From contig NC_016935.1 in assembly GCF_000250655.1 (NCBI RefSeq), forward strand, positions 4,792,001 to 4,856,000: a stretch of DNA of 64,000 nt, given 5' to 3'. The stretch comes from Paenibacillus mucilaginosus 3016 (GTDB lineage: Bacteria; Bacillota; Bacilli; Paenibacillales; NBRC-103111). The translations under genes were made by a program, and so were the position numbers. Every line of letters begins with the position of its first letter. Position 1 is the first letter of the stretch. The notes beneath the pieces were generated by a model that saw only the letters and a program-made list of their open reading frames with translations, made no database searches and was not told where the DNA came from. Of this stretch, positions 17,003 through 24,860 are shown piece after piece.

Positions 17003-18307
17003 TCAGAGCTCGGTCACCACCTTGCCGCTCAGCGCGTCGACCAGGAGCGGACAGTCCACCATATGCATGAACCGGTACCCCTTCCGGTTTCGGTCCCAGA
17101 CGTAATATGGCTTGCAGGTTAAGGCCTCTACGATATTCCGGAAGGCTTCCTCCTTCTCTATCACCTCCGGTGGACGGGGCGGCAGCTCGGCAGGCTCGAT
17201 CGCATCGACGAATGTATAGTTCTCCCCATCGACAACCACTTTGGTCCGCCCGAGTCCGACCTCATAGCCGGCCTCCCGGCGCTCGATGACCGCCATCAGC
17301 ATTCCATTGCTTCGCAGCACCCGGGAGATCATCCACTGCCCCGACCCGCCCGGCCACCGTCTTCCGGCCCATTCCCGGACCGTTTCATAGGTGCGCTCAA
17401 TCTCCTCCGGCCGGATCGGCACCGTATCCGGATGCTTCTCCTCCCAATCGATAAGGACTTCCCGGCTTTCCCGGCTGGTGATGAAGCGGTTGATGAACAC
17501 GCCCACCTTCTCCGGTGTGACCGCCGCTTCGGCGAACCGCCGTTCCTCCTCCGGACTCCACAAGATCGGTCTGTTCAAAGGCGGCTGTCCAAACAGCTTG
17601 AGATTCCATTCATAGGCCATCGTTTCGCCGGTCAACCCGTCCAGGAATGTCTCCCCCACGCCATAGAGCCAGTGCCGCTCCCTAGGTTTGCCCGACATCT
17701 CAGGCATGTAGACCAGGCTGAAAGCATCGTAAGCAATCTGTCGAAGCAGGGAAGCATCCGGCGCTGGGCGGGGCTTGTCCAGTAGGGGGATGTCAGTGCC
17801 TGTATGCCGGCCGTAATCCCCATAGGAGATCAGCCGTCCATCCGCACCGATGCGGATTTCCAGATGTATGCCCGGGAAGAAGCGGACGCCGGCTTCGACC
17901 TGCCGGAACCTGAATCGAATACCGTCCTCTTCGGGCGTCTCGGAGATGGGCTCCAGCCGGCCGTCTTCCTCCCGGAGTCCCGTCAGCCGGTCGATCCATT
18001 CCACGGCTATGCGCCGCGAGTCGTGATTCGCTGTGCCGGACGGTTCCTCCCGACGGACATGACAGAAGCGAAGCCGCCGCGTGCGCGCATCCAGCGTTAC
18101 CGTTACTGTGCCTGCCGGGTTCCTGTCTTCATCCTCCCAGTCGGCAGCGGCTTCCGGGAACCACTCCAGCTCGATCCGGTATTCCGTCTCCTGTACGGCG
18201 GATTCCTCCTGCCGGATCAGATGGCGCTTGCGGATATACCCCTGCAGCTCCAGCGTTTCCTCCCATTCCCGCCATAGGGAGTCCATGTCGATTCTCTCCA
18301 CTGCCAT
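17003..18307 (-). CDS. Uncharacterised protein, possibly YcdB/YcdC-like
   Basis: 434 residues, acidic, with no signal peptide or membrane helix. Two repeated beta-rich segments and the ending CPLLVDALSGKVVTEL resemble PepSY-related YcdB/YcdC repeats, where a short strand ends in D-x-xTGE; this is pattern judgement only. ATG 18307 has AAGGAGGG about 8 nt upstream. The stop is 157 nt upstream of the FliK-like start on the same strand, but no shared function is evident. Confidence 0.75.
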   Translation of the reverse strand: MAVERIDMDSLWREWEETLELQGYIRKRHLIRQEESAVQETEYRIELEWFPEAAADWEDEDRNPAGTVTVTLDARTRRLRFCHVRREEPSGTANHDSRRIAVEWIDRLTGLREEDGRLEPISETPEEDGIRFRFRQVEAGVRFFPGIHLEIRIGADGRLISYGDYGRHTGTDIPLLDKPRPAPDASLLRQIAYDAFSLVYMPEMSGKPRERHWLYGVGETFLDGLTGETMAYEWNLKLFGQPPLNRPILWSPEEERRFAEAAVTPEKVGVFINRFITSRESREVLIDWEEKHPDTVPIRPEEIERTYETVREWAGRRWPGGSGQWMISRVLRSNGMLMAVIERREAGYEVGLGRTKVVVDGENYTFVDAIEPAELPPRPPEVIEKEEAFRNIVEALTCKPYYVWDRNRKGYRFMHMVDCPLLVDALSGKVVTEL

Positions 18308-18442
18308 AAATACGCCCTCCTTGGATATGTAAATTTATTCCACATCGTTACAGACGTCAAAGGGTGGAGAATGTTACATTCGGGCGGAGGTATCATGGTG
18401 CCCGGTTGATTTTGCGAAGAATGGAAAAGATAACAAGGTTCT

Positions 18443-18491
18443 GAATTACTGACGAATTACTGACGGATTTACTGAAGGATTTACTGACGGA
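18443..18491. repeat. 11-12 bp tandem repeat, four units
   Basis: Units GAATTACTGAC (two copies) then GGATTTACTGAA and GGATTTACTGAC, with a partial fifth, end about 20 nt before the hydrolase start codon and so lie in its 5' leader or promoter. Confidence 0.6.
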
Positions 18492-18510
18492 AGACGAAAG
18501 GATGGTCATC

Positions 18511-19386
18511 ATGCCGGAAGCAGACATCAATGGAACCCGCATGTACTACCGGTCCGAAGGCAGGGGCATTCCCCTCATTTTCATCCACCCGCCCGTGCTG
18601 GACTCCACCAACTTTACTTATCAGCTCGAGCAGCTGTCGGATACGTACCGGATCATCACTTTCGATATGAGGGGTCACGGGAGAAGCGCCTATTCCCCGC
18701 GAAAACTGACGTATGCGCTGATCGCCGATGACATCTGTGCGCTGATGGATGAGCTCGGCCTCCGCAAGGCTTATATTGCCGGCTATTCTACCGGCGGCAC
18801 GATTGCGCTCGAAGCCCTCCTCACCTACCCCGACCGCTTCTATGGCGGCATCCTGCTCAGCGGCTTGTCCGAAGCGAGCACTTTCGTGCTGACGAGCGAG
18901 ATCCGTGCGGCGATCCGGCTGAGCCGCCTCCGGGCCCAGCGGCTGCTGACCTCGGCGGTCTGTGCAGCCAATGCGGACTCGCTTCAGACCTTCAAGCGTC
19001 TGTACAGCACGGCGATTCAAGGGGATATCCGCAATCAGTATCAATATTACCGGGAGAGTCTTATCTATAACTGCACTCGGCGGCTTAATGATATTCAAGC
19101 CCCGGTGCTGCTGCTGTACGGCAAGCAGGACAAAGCGCTCTTTCCCTATGCCCGCATGCTCCGCGAGCATCTGCCCAACGCCACCATGCAGTTCATCCCC
19201 GGTGTGCGCCATCATCTCCCCACCAAGGCTCCGGGGAAGATCCATGAGGCCATGCGGCTGTGGGTCCGTCTGGTCCATCCGAAGGAAGCCCAGCCGGAGA
19301 ACGAAGCTGCGAAGCTGCCGGATCTCCCGGTGGACGAGTCTGTTTCTTCAGAAGCGGAACGCCACTCTTCGCAAGCATTGCACTGA
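18511..19386 (+). CDS. Alpha/beta-fold hydrolase
   Basis: 291-residue cytoplasmic hydrolase of unknown substrate. The nucleophile elbow is GYSTGG near residue 92, the acid lies in LLYGKQDKALFP and the histidine in PGVRHHLPTKAPG. The early HPPVLDSTNF stretch gives the oxyanion region. ATG 18511 is chosen because AAAGGA is 8 nt upstream; ATG 18502 overlaps it. Followed by a strong terminator shared with the convergent monooxygenase gene. Confidence 0.9.
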   Translation: MPEADINGTRMYYRSEGRGIPLIFIHPPVLDSTNFTYQLEQLSDTYRIITFDMRGHGRSAYSPRKLTYALIADDICALMDELGLRKAYIAGYSTGGTIALEALLTYPDRFYGGILLSGLSEASTFVLTSEIRAAIRLSRLRAQRLLTSAVCAANADSLQTFKRLYSTAIQGDIRNQYQYYRESLIYNCTRRLNDIQAPVLLLYGKQDKALFPYARMLREHLPNATMQFIPGVRHHLPTKAPGKIHEAMRLWVRLVHPKEAQPENEAAKLPDLPVDESVSSEAERHSSQALH

Positions 19387-19396
19387 AAATAATAAA

Positions 19397-19434
19397 AACA
19401 AGGCTGCCTATCGGCCGGCAGCCTTGTTCTCCGT
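19397..19434. terminator. Bidirectional terminator between the hydrolase and monooxygenase genes
   Basis: Twelve-bp perfect stem AACAAGGCTGCC / GGCAGCCTTGTT with T-rich flanks. The stop codon of the minus-strand gene lies in the loop, so its last codons form one arm. Confidence 0.8.
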
Positions 19435-20778
19435 GTTACTCCTGCGTACTGCGGGGTGGACCGGCCTGCTCAGACCGAGCCGGTCACGCAGCGTCTTGCC
19501 TTCATATTCCGTCCGGAACAGCCCTCTGCGCTGAAGCTCCGGCACGACCAGCTCGACGAAGTCATCGAGCCCTCCGGGAAAATAGGGCGGCATGATATTG
19601 AACCCGTCCGCTGCACCGCCGGTGAACCACGACTCCAGCTCATCGGCGATCTCCGCCGGAGTCCCGGTCACCTCCAGATGCCCGCGTCCTCCGGCAATCC
19701 GCTGGTACAGCCGGCGGATCGTCATCCCCTCCCCGGCGAGCTCCCTCACGAGCTGCGTGCGGCTGCGGCCGCCGTTCATCTCCTCGGCCCGGGGCAGCTC
19801 GGGCAGGGGTCCGTCGACGTCGCAGCCGGTCAGGTCCACGCCGAGCAGCGCCGACAGCAGCGTCACCCCCGCTTCCTGCGGGACCAGCGACTCAAGCAGT
19901 GCCCGCTTCTCCTGCGCCTCCTCCCGCGTCCGTCCGATCACCGGGAAGACCCCCGGCATGATCAGGAGGGAGTCCGGCGAGCGGCCGTACTTCGCCAGCC
20001 TTCCCTTCACCTCCGCATAGAAGCGCTGCGCTTCCGGAAGCGCCGGCCACGCGGTGAAGATGACTTCCGCGGTCCGTGCGGCCAGCTCCCGTCCCGGCTC
20101 CGACGAGCCGGCCTGCACGATGACCGGATGGCCCTGCACCGGACGCGACACGTTCAGCGGGCCCTTCACCGAGAACCACGCGCCTTGATGATTCGGCGGA
20201 TGCGCTTTGGCCCGGTCGGCATACCGCGCGTTCTCCTTATCGTACAGGAAGGCGTCGTCCTCCCAGCTGTCCCACAGACCGGTGACCACCTTCACGAACT
20301 CCCCGGCCCGTTCATAACGCAGCTCGTGCTGCAGATGGCTCTGGCCGCCGAAATTCAGCGCCTCCTCGTCATACTTGGAGGTGACCACGTTCCAGGCGGC
20401 ACGGCCGCCGCTCAGGTGGTCGAGCGAAGCGAATTTGCGCGCCACATGGAACGGCTCGTTGTACGTCGTGGAAGCCGTGGCGGCAAGGCCGATATGCTCG
20501 GTCACCGCGGCGAGGGCCGACAGCAGCGTGAGCGGCTCCGGCCGGGCCGAGACGATCTGCTCGATCGCCGCGGGGAACCGGTTCGAGACGGAATAGCTGT
20601 CCGCGAGGAAGATCATGTCGAAGCGGCCCCGCTCCGCCGTTTGGGCAAGCCGGCGGTACAGCCCCAGATCCATAACGGATGAGGCCTCCGCTTCCGGATG
20701 CCGCCATGCCGCAATGTGATGGCCGGGAATCAGGAAGAAGGCGCCCAGCTTCATTTGACGCATACCAGATGATTTCAT
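19408..20778 (-). CDS. LLM-class flavin-dependent monooxygenase (NtaA/SnaA/DszA family)
   Basis: 456-residue FMNH2-dependent monooxygenase that would oxidise an organosulfur or amine compound with reduced flavin from a separate reductase. Family features are FFLIPGHHIAAWRHP at the start, FDMIFLADSY, the TTYNEPFHVARKFASLDHLSGGRAAWNVVTS segment, and HPVIVQAGSSEPGRELAARTAEVIF. Last gene of the tauD-like / ssuA-like operon, 21 nt after the binding-protein gene, which favours a sulfur-scavenging role. GGGAGGA lies 10 nt before ATG. No flavin reductase is in the window cluster. Confidence 0.9.
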   Translation of the reverse strand: MKSSGMRQMKLGAFFLIPGHHIAAWRHPEAEASSVMDLGLYRRLAQTAERGRFDMIFLADSYSVSNRFPAAIEQIVSARPEPLTLLSALAAVTEHIGLAATASTTYNEPFHVARKFASLDHLSGGRAAWNVVTSKYDEEALNFGGQSHLQHELRYERAGEFVKVVTGLWDSWEDDAFLYDKENARYADRAKAHPPNHQGAWFSVKGPLNVSRPVQGHPVIVQAGSSEPGRELAARTAEVIFTAWPALPEAQRFYAEVKGRLAKYGRSPDSLLIMPGVFPVIGRTREEAQEKRALLESLVPQEAGVTLLSALLGVDLTGCDVDGPLPELPRAEEMNGGRSRTQLVRELAGEGMTIRRLYQRIAGGRGHLEVTGTPAEIADELESWFTGGAADGFNIMPPYFPGGLDDFVELVVPELQRRGLFRTEYEGKTLRDRLGLSRPVHPAVRRSNTENKAAGR

Positions 20779-20799
20779 AAGCGCGGGTCCTCCCTTTTA

Positions 20800-21891
20800 T
20801 TATCGTAATGCCTGTTCCACATAGGTGTTGTTGACCGCGTCCTTGAACGTGACCGGCTTCTTCAGAAACCGGTTCGCAAGCAGAATATCCGCCGTGGCCT
20901 GCTGGGCCTCCAGCGCTTTCGGGGTATATGCCGACAGCCGGGTGGAGCTGCGCTGCAGCACGGTCGTCAGGATGTCCGCCGGCAGCTTGGTGTGCTTCGA
21001 ATAGATCTGGGCGGCCTCCGCCAGGTTGGCATTCTGCCAGTCGAGCGCCTGCTTGAAGAGCTTCAGGTACTCGGCTACCAGCTCCGGATGCTGCTTGGCA
21101 AATTCGTTATGGACGATCATCGAGACCGGGGCATAAATATCCGTCTTGACCTCCAGAGCCTTGGCTTTCTTCTGCTGCACATTCACGGTGACATAAGGAT
21201 CGATGGTCACCCAGGCGTCGAGCTTGCCGGCCTCGAAGGCGGCCTGCGCGTCCTCGAACTGCAGGTTGATCAGCTTGACGTCCTCCTGTGTCAGGCCGCT
21301 TGCCTGCAGCGCCTTGATCAGATATACATGCGAGGTCGTGCCCTTCGCCAGTCCGATCGTCCGGCCCTTCAGCTCCGGGATGGAGCCGATCCCGCTCGCA
21401 GACGGCACAAGAATGGAGTTGAGCTGCCTTCCTTCGCTTAGAAGGCCGATGACCTCGAAGGGCAGCTGGTTCGATATGCCGGTGATCGCCGCCCCGTCCC
21501 CGAGGAAGGACAGGTCGACCCTGCCGGAGACGACCGCCTCAAGCAGCGGCGGACCGCTGGTGAACTGGCTCCATACGACATCGGCCTGCAGCTTGCTGAA
21601 CCCTTCCTCGAGCCAGCCCTTCTCCTTGGCGAGAAGGAGCGGGTTCAGGCTGCCGTTGAGCGCCACCCTCACCTGCAGCCGGGCGCCGGGCTGCTCCTGA
21701 GGCTTGGCTGCTGCCGTGGAGGCGGCCGTAGGCTGAGCGCCTTGCGCGGACGGCTCTTTGGAGCTTCCGCAGGCCGCGGTCACCATCGCCAGCGCAAGGA
21801 GGAGCGGGGGCAGGGTACGCAGTTTGTTGTTTGAATTTACCGTGGTATTTCCTGTGGTACTTAACTTGATTTTGAACTTGGTTTTGACCAT
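20800..21891 (-). CDS. Aliphatic sulfonate/taurine-type ABC transporter substrate-binding lipoprotein
   Basis: 363 residues. A long polar N-terminus (about 25 residues) precedes the hydrophobic segment and lipobox VTAAC with lipidated Cys41. The mature part begins with a Q/A/P-rich linker and then the NitT/TauT-family fold (VALNGSLNPLLLAKEKGWLEEGF, LLEAVVSGRVDLSFLGD, LKGRTIGLAKGTTSHVYLIKAL, DAWVTIDPYV). Lies between the dioxygenase and monooxygenase genes with gaps of 24 and 21 nt, so one transcript is likely. Its membrane partner is probably the permease at 24009. Confidence 0.9.
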   Translation of the reverse strand: MVKTKFKIKLSTTGNTTVNSNNKLRTLPPLLLALAMVTAACGSSKEPSAQGAQPTAASTAAAKPQEQPGARLQVRVALNGSLNPLLLAKEKGWLEEGFSKLQADVVWSQFTSGPPLLEAVVSGRVDLSFLGDGAAITGISNQLPFEVIGLLSEGRQLNSILVPSASGIGSIPELKGRTIGLAKGTTSHVYLIKALQASGLTQEDVKLINLQFEDAQAAFEAGKLDAWVTIDPYVTVNVQQKKAKALEVKTDIYAPVSMIVHNEFAKQHPELVAEYLKLFKQALDWQNANLAEAAQIYSKHTKLPADILTTVLQRSSTRLSAYTPKALEAQQATADILLANRFLKKPVTFKDAVNNTYVEQALR

Positions 21892-21915
21892 GATGCTTTC
21901 CGACAGCCCCTCTCC

Positions 21916-22836
21916 TCAGTACGGCCGGTCCCCTGCAATGGAGATCCGTTCCGCTGTGCGGCGGTTCGGGAAATAGTCCGAGACCGCATAATGCTGCGTC
22001 GCCCGGTTATCCCAGAAGGCGACTGAGTTCGGCTCCCAGCGGAAGCGAACCTGATACTCCGGCACATGCGCCTGCCGGAACAGGTAGGCGAGGAGCTTCT
22101 CGCTTTCCTCCGCCTCCATGCCGGCGATCCGGATGGTGAACGCGGCGTTGACGAAGAGGGTTTTCCGCCCGGTCTCCGGGTGGGTGCGAACGACGGGATG
22201 CTCCGCTGCCGGGAATTCCGCCTGCTTGGCAGCAAGCTTTTCCCCGTTCAGGAAGCGGGAGAAGGTCGGGGTAAAGTCATGGATCGCGGTCAAGCCGTCG
22301 ATCTGCCTCTTCACCTCGTCAGGCAGGTTGTCGTAAGCGGCGGCCATATCGGCCCAGAGCGTATCGCCGCCGAGCGGCGGCACTTCGGAGAGCCGGAGCA
22401 CGGAGCCGAGAGCCGGCTCGAGCCGCCAGGTGACATCGGTATGCCACACATTCTCATTGCCTGTCATGTTCGCATTCTTCTCGAAGCGGGTGACCTCCTC
22501 GGAGCTGCCCCGGGGCAGGAACGGATGCTTCTCGAGCGCGCCCCACTGCTTGGCGAACTGCAGCTGCTGTTCGCTGGTGATCGACTGGCTGCGGAAGAAC
22601 AGGACCTTCCACTCCAGGAAGGCGCGGTGCAGCTCCGCCTTCAGTTCCGGCGTGAGGGGTTCGCTAAGATCGATGCCGGTAATTTCGGCACCGATGATCG
22701 GGCCGAGCGGTTGGAGTCCGAATAAGGTATAGGGAAGTTCCTGAACTCCCTCCGGCAGCCGTCGCAGGATGCGGGCACCGGCCTTGAGGTCTCTTGCGGG
22801 AACATAACTTCGGGATTCGTATGCAGTGGAACTCAT
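21916..22836 (-). CDS. TauD/TfdA-family Fe(II)/2-oxoglutarate dioxygenase
   Basis: 306 residues; cytoplasmic enzyme that hydroxylates a sulfonate or sulfate ester next to sulfur and so releases sulfite or sulfate. The iron ligands are HTD in NVWHTDVTW and the late H in NRATQHYAVSDY; the oxoglutarate arginine is expected in the same tail (FPNRRTAERI). Also seen are GAEITGIDLSEPL and PLGGDTLWADMAAAY. ATG 22836 has GGAGGCG about 7 nt upstream. It heads the operon and is preceded by a 190-nt leader with a hairpin element and terminator. Confidence 0.92.
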   Translation of the reverse strand: MSSTAYESRSYVPARDLKAGARILRRLPEGVQELPYTLFGLQPLGPIIGAEITGIDLSEPLTPELKAELHRAFLEWKVLFFRSQSITSEQQLQFAKQWGALEKHPFLPRGSSEEVTRFEKNANMTGNENVWHTDVTWRLEPALGSVLRLSEVPPLGGDTLWADMAAAYDNLPDEVKRQIDGLTAIHDFTPTFSRFLNGEKLAAKQAEFPAAEHPVVRTHPETGRKTLFVNAAFTIRIAGMEAEESEKLLAYLFRQAHVPEYQVRFRWEPNSVAFWDNRATQHYAVSDYFPNRRTAERISIAGDRPY

Positions 22837-22890
22837 TGGGTTCGCCTCCAAAATCATTAATCGAATGAGGATAATCGGATTAACGGGAAT

Positions 22891-22946
22891 AAAAAAACTG
22901 CACGACACAGGGTCCAGGCCGGGGGCCCGAATCTCTGGTCGTCCAG
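22891..22946 (-). terminator. Leader terminator upstream of the tauD-like operon, competing with the conserved hairpin
   Basis: On the minus strand CTGTGTCGTGCAG (22910-22898) directly precedes seven T. It can pair with CTGGACGACCAG (22946-22935), the core of the conserved hairpin, with one mismatch and one bulge; a GGCC-CCC-GGCC hairpin may fill the loop. The two structures exclude each other. Folding was done by eye. Confidence 0.55.
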
Positions 22947-22956
22947 TCGATTCCGA
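22927..22956 (-). promoter_or_regulatory. Conserved leader RNA element, copy 1 (tauD-like operon)
   Basis: A 30-nt element almost identical to the one at 23885-23915. Folded: outer stem GAATC/GATTC, inner stem CTGG/CCAG, loop ACGA. It lies between promoter and start codon of the dioxygenase gene. The ACGA loop closed by GG/CC is reminiscent of the guanidine-II (mini-ykkC) hairpin, but only a single such hairpin is present. Confidence 0.65.
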
Positions 22957-23003
22957 GTACGGTAATGGCTTTGGCTGCTTTAGCGGAAAGCCAATGAACA
23001 AAA

Positions 23004-23017
23004 TGACTTCGAAGTCA
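23004..23017. promoter_or_regulatory. TetR-type operator, tauD-like operon
   Basis: TGACTTCGAAGTCA, a perfect palindrome with half-sites TGACT-N4-AGTCA, 17 nt after the -10 box. The same half-sites and spacing recur before the permease gene at 23862-23875; a TetR gene lies between the two. Confidence 0.7.
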
Positions 23018-23034
23018 CTCTGTGGTGTGACCAA

Positions 23035-23064
23035 ATCTTAACAGGGGTCAAAGCGTGCTGTCAA
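23035..23064 (-). promoter_or_regulatory. Sigma-A promoter of the tauD-like operon
   Basis: Minus strand TTGACA (23064-23059), 18-bp spacer, TAAGAT (23040-23035). The hexamers and spacer length are identical to those of the permease promoter at 23821-23850. Transcription would start near 23028 and give a leader of about 190 nt. Confidence 0.75.
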
Positions 23065-23100
23065 TCCTCTTTTTTCCTCAGCCCTGCCTTCTCAAGCAAT

Positions 23101-23688
23101 TCAGGGGCCGATCATCTGCAGCAGCAGGTCGATCGTCGTCTCGTCCGCCGGCGGATGTCCCCGCATCTCCAGGAGCATCAGGTTCTGGATCAGCGTCCCG
23201 AACAAGGAAGCCAGCTGTACGGGATCGCCCTGCATGACCGTGCCGTCTCGCTGCCCCTCCTCGATCAGTGTCATGAGCAGCCCCCGGTTCACTCCCGCCC
23301 GCTCGCGGATAACCTGCTTCTCTTCGTCATTCAGCTGGTCCGTGAACAGCGCCTGGAGCAGAACCAGGTAAATATCCGCACTCCGTTCCTTCGGCAGCGC
23401 CATCCGGGCGACGCAGCGGAACTTGTCCGCCGCCGTTCCCTCCATCCCGATCGCTGTGCGCAGGATCGCCCCGTAGCGAAGCTGTCCCAGCTCGATGACG
23501 GCCAGCAGAATCTCTTCTTTGGACTTGAAATAATTATAGACATGACCATGGCTCAGGCCCGCTTCGGCAGCAATGTCGCTGATCTTGGACAGCATTCCCT
23601 GACGGGCAAACAGACGGGCGGCCGCATCGAGGATCTGTCTGCGGCGCTCTTCGCGGAGCTGCTGGTCGCGCTCTGGATTACGCGGCAT
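23101..23688 (-). CDS. TetR-family transcriptional regulator
   Basis: 195 residues with the typical N-terminal DNA-binding domain (RRRQILDAAARLFARQG, ISDIAAEAGLSHGHVYNYFKSKEEIL) and an all-helical C-terminal ligand domain. ATG 23688 has AGGAGG 10 nt upstream. It lies between two identical-style operators (TGACT-N4-AGTCA), making it the likely repressor of both sulfonate transcription units and perhaps of itself, since one operator is in its own upstream region. The inducer is unknown. Confidence 0.92.
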   Translation of the reverse strand: MPRNPERDQQLREERRRQILDAAARLFARQGMLSKISDIAAEAGLSHGHVYNYFKSKEEILLAVIELGQLRYGAILRTAIGMEGTAADKFRCVARMALPKERSADIYLVLLQALFTDQLNDEEKQVIRERAGVNRGLLMTLIEEGQRDGTVMQGDPVQLASLFGTLIQNLMLLEMRGHPPADETTIDLLLQMIGP

Positions 23689-23820
23689 GGCTGAACAACC
23701 TCCTGCAAGTTCAATGAATCCGACCTCACCAGTGTAACAGAGCGGAAGATGCGGCACCACCGCCGCATGAGCCATGCCGGAATAGCGCGGCAGGGATGGC
23801 GAAGGAATCGGCCGGCAGGA

Positions 23821-23850
23821 TTGACAGGTCAGGATGACGGGTGCTAAGAT
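23821..23850 (+). promoter_or_regulatory. Sigma-A promoter of the SsuC-like permease
   Basis: TTGACA (23821-23826), 18-bp spacer, TAAGAT (23845-23850). The spacer contains GTCA-GGA-TGAC, a further pair of half-site-like words. Confidence 0.75.
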
Positions 23851-23861
23851 AGGCCACAACA

Positions 23862-23875
23862 TGACTATATAGTCA
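23862..23875. promoter_or_regulatory. TetR-type operator, permease promoter
   Basis: TGACTATATAGTCA, a perfect palindrome 11 nt after the -10 box. It shares half-sites and spacing with the operator at 23004-23017. Confidence 0.7.
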
Positions 23876-23884
23876 GTTTGTGTG

Positions 23885-23915
23885 TCGGAATCGACTGGAC
23901 GAACCGGAGATTCGG
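23885..23915 (+). promoter_or_regulatory. Conserved leader RNA element, copy 2 (permease)
   Basis: A 31-nt element matching copy 1 apart from one inserted A in the loop and an A-to-G change in the inner stem that leaves the stem paired (U-A becomes U-G). Outer stem GAATC/GATTC, inner stem CTGG/CCGG, loop ACGAA. Confidence 0.65.
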
Positions 23916-23950
23916 CAGGCGTGTTTTTCGCGCTGCCGGTCTCTTTTTTT
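23907..23950 (+). terminator. Leader terminator upstream of the permease gene
   Basis: GAGA-TT-CGGCAG pairs with CTGCCG-G-TCTC, then seven T. It lies between promoter and start codon. Its 5' arm includes GATTC, the 3' strand of the outer stem of the conserved element, so hairpin and full terminator compete. Confidence 0.75.
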
Positions 23951-24008
23951 ATGCGGAGGCACCGGAAGTCCAGGACGCATCTTCTGAAGACGAAAGGAAC
24001 GTGAACCG

Positions 24009-24845
24009 ATGGCATCCCCCATCAGCATGACCAAGAAAATCACAGCGCGGGCCGAGCACCGGACAGAATACCGGCGCTCCAGCTCGCAGTGGCGTCTGTT
24101 CGTACGAGGAGCTGTGCTGCCCGTCTTCATTCTCGTGGTGTGGCAGCTGCTCAGCTCGGCCGGACTGATCTCCGGGCAGATGTTCTCTTCCCCTTCGCTG
24201 ATCCTGAAGCAGTACGCGGAGCTGATCCGCACGGGCGAGCTTCTTCACCACCTGCGCATCAGTATGGTCCGCGCCTCCCTCGGCTTTGTGCTCGGCGGCG
24301 GCTGCGGACTCCTGCTCGGACTGTTCGTCGGCATGTACCGCTCTGTCGAGGAAACGGTGAATCCGAGCGTGCAGATGCTGCGCACGGTGCCCCTGCTGGC
24401 GCTCACTCCCCTGTTCATCATGTGGTTCGGCTTCGGGGAGCTCTCGAAGGTGCTGCTCATCTCGCTCGGCGCGTTCTTCCCCCTCTACGTCAATACGTTC
24501 CTCGGCATCCGCAATGTGGATGCCAAGCTGTTCGACGTAGGCCGGGTTCTGGAGTTCAGCCGGTTCGACCAGATGACCAAGCTCGTGCTTCCGGCCGCTC
24601 TGCCGAACATCCTGCTCGGCGTCCGGCTCTCGCTCAGCATCGCCTGGCTCTGCCTGGTAACCGCCGAGCTGCTCGGCTCCGACACCGGCGTCGGCTTTAT
24701 GATCCAGGATGCGCGCGCCTTCATGCAGACGGATGTCGTCTTCGTCGGCATCACCCTCTTTGCCCTTGTCGGCAAGCTCTCGGATTCCGTCGTACGCTAT
24801 TTGGAGGGCCGGATGCTGCGCTGGCAGGACAGCTACAAGGGATAG
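24009..24845 (+). CDS. Sulfonate-type ABC transporter permease (SsuC/TauC-like)
   Basis: 278-residue inner-membrane subunit with about six helices and the EAA-like cytoplasmic loop NVDAKLFDVGRVLEFSRFDQMTKLVLPAALPNILLGVRLS. AAAGGA lies about 10 nt before ATG. The binding protein encoded at 20800 is its natural partner. No SsuB/TauB-type ATPase is found between 18500 and 25000, so the energy-coupling subunit must be encoded elsewhere or be shared. Confidence 0.92.
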   Translation: MASPISMTKKITARAEHRTEYRRSSSQWRLFVRGAVLPVFILVVWQLLSSAGLISGQMFSSPSLILKQYAELIRTGELLHHLRISMVRASLGFVLGGGCGLLLGLFVGMYRSVEETVNPSVQMLRTVPLLALTPLFIMWFGFGELSKVLLISLGAFFPLYVNTFLGIRNVDAKLFDVGRVLEFSRFDQMTKLVLPAALPNILLGVRLSLSIAWLCLVTAELLGSDTGVGFMIQDARAFMQTDVVFVGITLFALVGKLSDSVVRYLEGRMLRWQDSYKG

Positions 24846-24860
24846 GCGCGTGGGTAAATA

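Noticed and set aside
19456..20682. Long open frame (408 codons) on the plus strand
   Set aside because: It is the complement of the monooxygenase gene, with Arg/Pro/Gln-rich composition typical of antisense frames in GC-rich coding DNA, and has no ribosome-binding site.
22927..22956. Assignment of the leader element to the guanidine-II (mini-ykkC) family
   Set aside because: The ACGA loop is similar, but only one hairpin is found in each leader, copy 2 has a 5-nt loop, and the regulated genes are for sulfonates; kept as an alternative only.
22891..23064. S-box (SAM-I) or T-box as an explanation of the sulfur-locus leaders
   Set aside because: Neither the S-box core sequences nor a T-box TGG-type antiterminator bulge or specifier stem could be seen in either leader.
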